From Mollicutes bacterium (GTDB lineage: Bacteria; Bacillota_I; Bacilli_A; Izemoplasmatales; Izemoplasmataceae), in assembly GCA_003559585.1 (NCBI GenBank), contig PWKX01000044.1, positions 1 through 7,386 of the forward strand: a DNA stretch of 7,386 nucleotides, in the 5' to 3' direction. Below, piece after piece: positions 4,825-7,386 of the stretch; the first letter of the stretch is position 1, and every line of letters begins with the position of its first letter. A program made the position numbers and the translations under genes. Under the pieces are notes generated by a model. It did no database searches, had not been told where the DNA came from, and was given only the letters and a program-made list of their open reading frames with translations.

Positions 4825-6543
4825 ATGTTAAAAGGTACCATTGCCTCAAAAGGAAGCGCACTAGGTCAAGCCTTTAAACTCGTTAAACCAACCCTTGATA
4901 TTAAACACACCACCTGTGATGATCCACAAGCGTGTTTAAAAGCTTTAAACGATGCGTTAGAAAAAAGCACCCGTGATTTAAAAATGATTCGTGATAAGAC
5001 CTTAGAAAGCTTAGATGAAGAACACGCAGACATCTTTGATGCCCACATTCAAATGATTGATGACCCTGAGATTAAATCGCAAGTGACAGCCATGATTGAA
5101 GATGGTAAAAGCGCTGAACACGCCTATCAAACCGTTACAAACCAGTTTATCGATATTTTTGAAAACATGGACGATGACTACTTTAAAGGCCGTGCCGCAG
5201 ACATTAAAGACATTCAATACCGTGTGTTATCCTATCTGTTAGACCAACCCATTAAAGACATGGCCACCATTGAAGAAGATACGATCATCTTTGCCCATGA
5301 TTTAACCCCAAGTGATACAGCAAACCTTGATTTTAGTGTCATCAAAGGGTTTGTGACTGAAGTGGGTGGCATGACATCGCATAGCGCCATCATGGCTAGA
5401 GCCTTTAACATCCCCGCCATTGTTGGGGTTAAGAAAGCCTTAGAAGCTGTTGAAGACGGCGATACCATTTACTTAAATGCACACGATAACGCCATCACCA
5501 TCAACCCTAATGCAGAAACAATCGACCAAGCCAAAGCTCAAATCAAAGCCGATCAAGCACGCTTAGAAACCTTAAAAAAATATAAAAACAAAACCACGCA
5601 ATCTAAAGATGGTCAGTCACTTCCTATTTACGCCAACATCGGTTCTCACAAAGAAGTTCAAGCCATTAGCGATAACGGCGCAGAAGGGGTGGGCCTGTTT
5701 AGGACTGAGTTTTTATTTATGGATAGCGAACAAACCCCGACGCTTGATGAACAGATCAATGCGTATGAAACCGTCTTTAAAAGCGTGCAACCTGTGATTG
5801 TTAGAACCTTAGACATCGGCGGTGATAAAGAACTGCCTTACTTAAAACAAGAGAAAGAAGATAACCCGTTTTTAGGCAAAAGAGCCATCCGGTTATGCTT
5901 TGATGAAATTGATTTGTTTAAAACACAACTAAAAGCCTTATTAAAAGCCGCGGTCGATCAACCAGATGTGCGCATCATGTTTCCAATGATCGCCACCCGT
6001 GATGAGTTAAGAAAAGCCAAATCAATCGTTGATGATGTGGCTCAAGATTTAAAAAACAAACAAGAAGCCTACCAAACCAACATTAAAATCGGCATCATGA
6101 TTGAGATTCCTTCTGCTGCTTTAAACGCAGCCACGCTTGCTAAAGAAGTTGACTTCTTCAGCATCGGCACCAATGACTTAATCCAATATTTATTTGCGGC
6201 TGATCGCATGAATGAGACCGTCAGTTACTTATATGAGCCCTTTGATCCAACCTTGCTCAGACTCATCCAACAAACGATCACAGCCGCACACGCACAAGAC
6301 ACCGAAATTGGGGTTTGTGGGGAGATGGCCAGTGATTTAGACGCCGCACTTTTATTATACGGCATGGGCATCGATGAACTATCAATGAGCCCTTCAAGTA
6401 TTTTAGATATTAGAAAAACAATAGCTAATGTTAATTTTAATGATTTAAAACAACTGGCCAAAAAAGCCTTAAATCAAGAAGACGCACACGCGGTTAAATC
6501 GGTGATTAAAGCTTTTAAAGACCAACATTTGTCTGATGAATAA
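4825..6543 (+). CDS. ptsI: Phosphoenolpyruvate-protein phosphotransferase, enzyme I of the PTS
   Basis: 572 residues, the usual Enzyme I length. This cytoplasmic protein takes phosphate from PEP and hands it to HPr, powering PTS sugar uptake. The N-terminal half holds the HPr-binding helices and the swivelling phospho-histidine domain, with His186 in GGMTSHSAIMARAFNIPA. The C-terminal PEP-binding barrel has all expected active-site residues: R293 (GLFRTEF), R327 (VRTLDIGGDKE), E427 (IMIEIPSA), D451 (GTNDLIQY), R461 (AADR) and Cys498 (GVCGEMASD). The ATG at 4825 is chosen because AAAAGGAG (4807-4814) precedes it and the protein then starts MLKGTIASKG, as the family does; a frame-open ATG at 4783 lies upstream of the -10 box. 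ptsH, often directly upstream, is not in this window; the neighbour is a divergent PLD-family gene. Confidence 0.98.
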   Translation: MLKGTIASKGSALGQAFKLVKPTLDIKHTTCDDPQACLKALNDALEKSTRDLKMIRDKTLESLDEEHADIFDAHIQMIDDPEIKSQVTAMIEDGKSAEHAYQTVTNQFIDIFENMDDDYFKGRAADIKDIQYRVLSYLLDQPIKDMATIEEDTIIFAHDLTPSDTANLDFSVIKGFVTEVGGMTSHSAIMARAFNIPAIVGVKKALEAVEDGDTIYLNAHDNAITINPNAETIDQAKAQIKADQARLETLKKYKNKTTQSKDGQSLPIYANIGSHKEVQAISDNGAEGVGLFRTEFLFMDSEQTPTLDEQINAYETVFKSVQPVIVRTLDIGGDKELPYLKQEKEDNPFLGKRAIRLCFDEIDLFKTQLKALLKAAVDQPDVRIMFPMIATRDELRKAKSIVDDVAQDLKNKQEAYQTNIKIGIMIEIPSAALNAATLAKEVDFFSIGTNDLIQYLFAADRMNETVSYLYEPFDPTLLRLIQQTITAAHAQDTEIGVCGEMASDLDAALLLYGMGIDELSMSPSSILDIRKTIANVNFNDLKQLAKKALNQEDAHAVKSVIKAFKDQHLSDE

Positions 6544-6545
6544 AC

Positions 6546-6573
6546 AAAACCGCTCAAACTTTTGAGCGGTTTT
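6546..6573. terminator. Bidirectional terminator between ptsI and folC
   Basis: AAAACCGCTCA (6546-6556) pairs perfectly with TGAGCGGTTTT (6563-6573), with a 6-nt loop. On the plus strand the stem runs into TTTTCATTT after ptsI. On the minus strand it runs into TTTTGTTTATT after folC. The ptsI stop lies just before it, and the folC stop (6556-6554) lies inside the stem. One element thus serves both convergent genes. Confidence 0.9.
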
Positions 6574-7386
6574 CATTTGATAAGGCTTGACGAATCATAC
6601 TGATGAAATAAAGCGAGCCTGTGATTAAAACACATGGGTCATCTTTGATGAGATCATACACATCTTTATAATCAGGCATCCGTTTTTTATGGGGATGATT
6701 TACCTTAGCGTATAACACCTCAGCCTTTTCACTGCGCAACGTTGGAATCTCAGTTAACACCAATGTATTTGCAACAGATTCAAGGAGGTTTAACATCGGC
6801 GCATAATCCTTATCGGCCATCACCGCAAACACAATGGTTTTGGGCCGACCTTCAGCTAAAAGCTCAAGCGTGTTTAAGCTCGCCTTTAACCCTGAGATAT
6901 TATGCGCACCATCTAAATAAATGTGCGGTTTAAACGCTTCAAAGCGGCCTGGCATAAAGGCGCGTGTTAAGCCGGTTTGAATATGCTTGGTATGGACATG
7001 ATAGCCTAAGTGATTTAAATGGGTTAAAGCCGTGATGGCTAAGCGGGCATTGTCTATTTGATGCGCACCGCGCATGCGGATGCTATAGGTAACACCCTGT
7101 AAGTTAAAGGCAATGTTTGGGGTGTGGGTGATGTTGCTCAGACGGTGCATGCGGGCGTTAATGACTGGCGATGCCATCATGTTCGCATGCGAATTAATAA
7201 GCGGTTTTAAATGTGGCTGTTTGATGCTGTGGATGAGCGGGACCTTAGGTTTCACAATGCCAAGCTTGTTTTTAGCGATGCTTGTTAATGTGTTGCCTAA
7301 CACACCCATATGATCATAACCAATCGACACAATGATGCTCATGATTGGGGTGATGACATTGGTCGCATCCAAAGTGCCACCAAGCC
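6554..7386 (-). CDS. folC: Folylpolyglutamate synthase / dihydrofolate synthase, 5' end missing
   Basis: 276 residues of the C-terminal two-thirds; the reading frame is open to the window edge, so the N-terminal part with the ATP-binding P-loop lies outside. FolC adds glutamate to folates, and in some bacteria also makes dihydrofolate from dihydropteroate. The fragment opens with LGGTLDATNVI, the family's GLGGRxDATN motif with Thr for Arg. It continues with SIGYDHMGVLGNTLTSIA and KNKLGIVKP, containing the Lys of the usual KAGI segment. The Mur-ligase C-terminal domain follows, with PGRFEAF, the DGAHN motif (YLDGAHNISGLKAS), VFAVMADKDY and a final VLITGSLYFISMIR. It ends in TGA within the shared terminator. 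Synthase versus bifunctional activity cannot be settled from this part. It converges on ptsI with only ten bases between stop codons. Confidence 0.95.
   Translation of the reverse strand, partial: LGGTLDATNVITPIMSIIVSIGYDHMGVLGNTLTSIAKNKLGIVKPKVPLIHSIKQPHLKPLINSHANMMASPVINARMHRLSNITHTPNIAFNLQGVTYSIRMRGAHQIDNARLAITALTHLNHLGYHVHTKHIQTGLTRAFMPGRFEAFKPHIYLDGAHNISGLKASLNTLELLAEGRPKTIVFAVMADKDYAPMLNLLESVANTLVLTEIPTLRSEKAEVLYAKVNHPHKKRMPDYKDVYDLIKDDPCVLITGSLYFISMIRQALSNENRSKV

Noticed and set aside
5232..5468. Minus-strand frame of 78 codons antisense to ptsI
   Set aside because: No SD or promoter, and ptsI codon structure fully explains it. The other antisense frames inside ptsI, the PLD-family gene and folC are rejected for the same reason.
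1..7386. Defence island, CRISPR array, prophage, insertion sequence or novel operon
   Set aside because: All sizeable frames are recognised housekeeping genes, there are no spaced direct repeats or terminal inverted repeats, and no transposase or integrase motifs.

Overview
The window reads as chromosomal housekeeping DNA from a low-GC, Firmicutes-related bacterium, most likely a Mollicutes-type lineage of the Acholeplasma/Izemoplasma kind. The lineage is inferred from protein style only, not from any search. UGA is used as a normal stop: the acetyltransferase and folC both end in TGA, and reading through gives nothing protein-like. So a Mycoplasma/Spiroplasma-type code is unlikely. Shine-Dalgarno (SD) sites and sigma-A-type promoters are of Bacillus style. 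I see no phage, insertion sequence, CRISPR array or tRNA.

Layout. Positions 1-6 hold only the start codon of a minus-strand gene that leaves the window, behind a good SD. The ~145 bases upstream of it have no convincing gene but can fold into a long hairpin plus a possible pseudoknot. At 163-642 (minus) lies a GNAT acetyltransferase. A strong terminator at 681-714 ends the ribosomal operon rplU-rpmA (1352 to 720, minus). That operon has its own promoter and what looks like the Firmicutes L21 leader RNA. The prp/ysxB gene that normally separates L21 from L27 is absent. Upstream on the same strand is a probable operon, phospholipase-D-like gene - mutY - radC (4698 to 1542), driven by a strong promoter at 4714-4742. 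ptsI (4825-6543, plus) is divergent from it. ptsI and a 5'-truncated folC (6554 to beyond 7386, minus) converge on one bidirectional terminator.

How the genes fit together. rplU-rpmA make two large-subunit ribosomal proteins. mutY and radC are DNA-maintenance genes that appear translationally linked to each other and to the membrane-anchored PLD-family enzyme before them. ptsI is the general energy-coupling enzyme of the PTS, here without an adjacent ptsH. folC serves folate metabolism. No multi-gene system of unknown type is evident.

The points most worth following are: the unassigned structured leader at 29-135; an L27 that keeps an N-terminal extension but lacks both the usual cleavage motif and the neighbouring protease gene; a hairpin that can mask the radC start; and departures from consensus in conserved motifs of MutY, the PLD-family protein and the GNAT protein.
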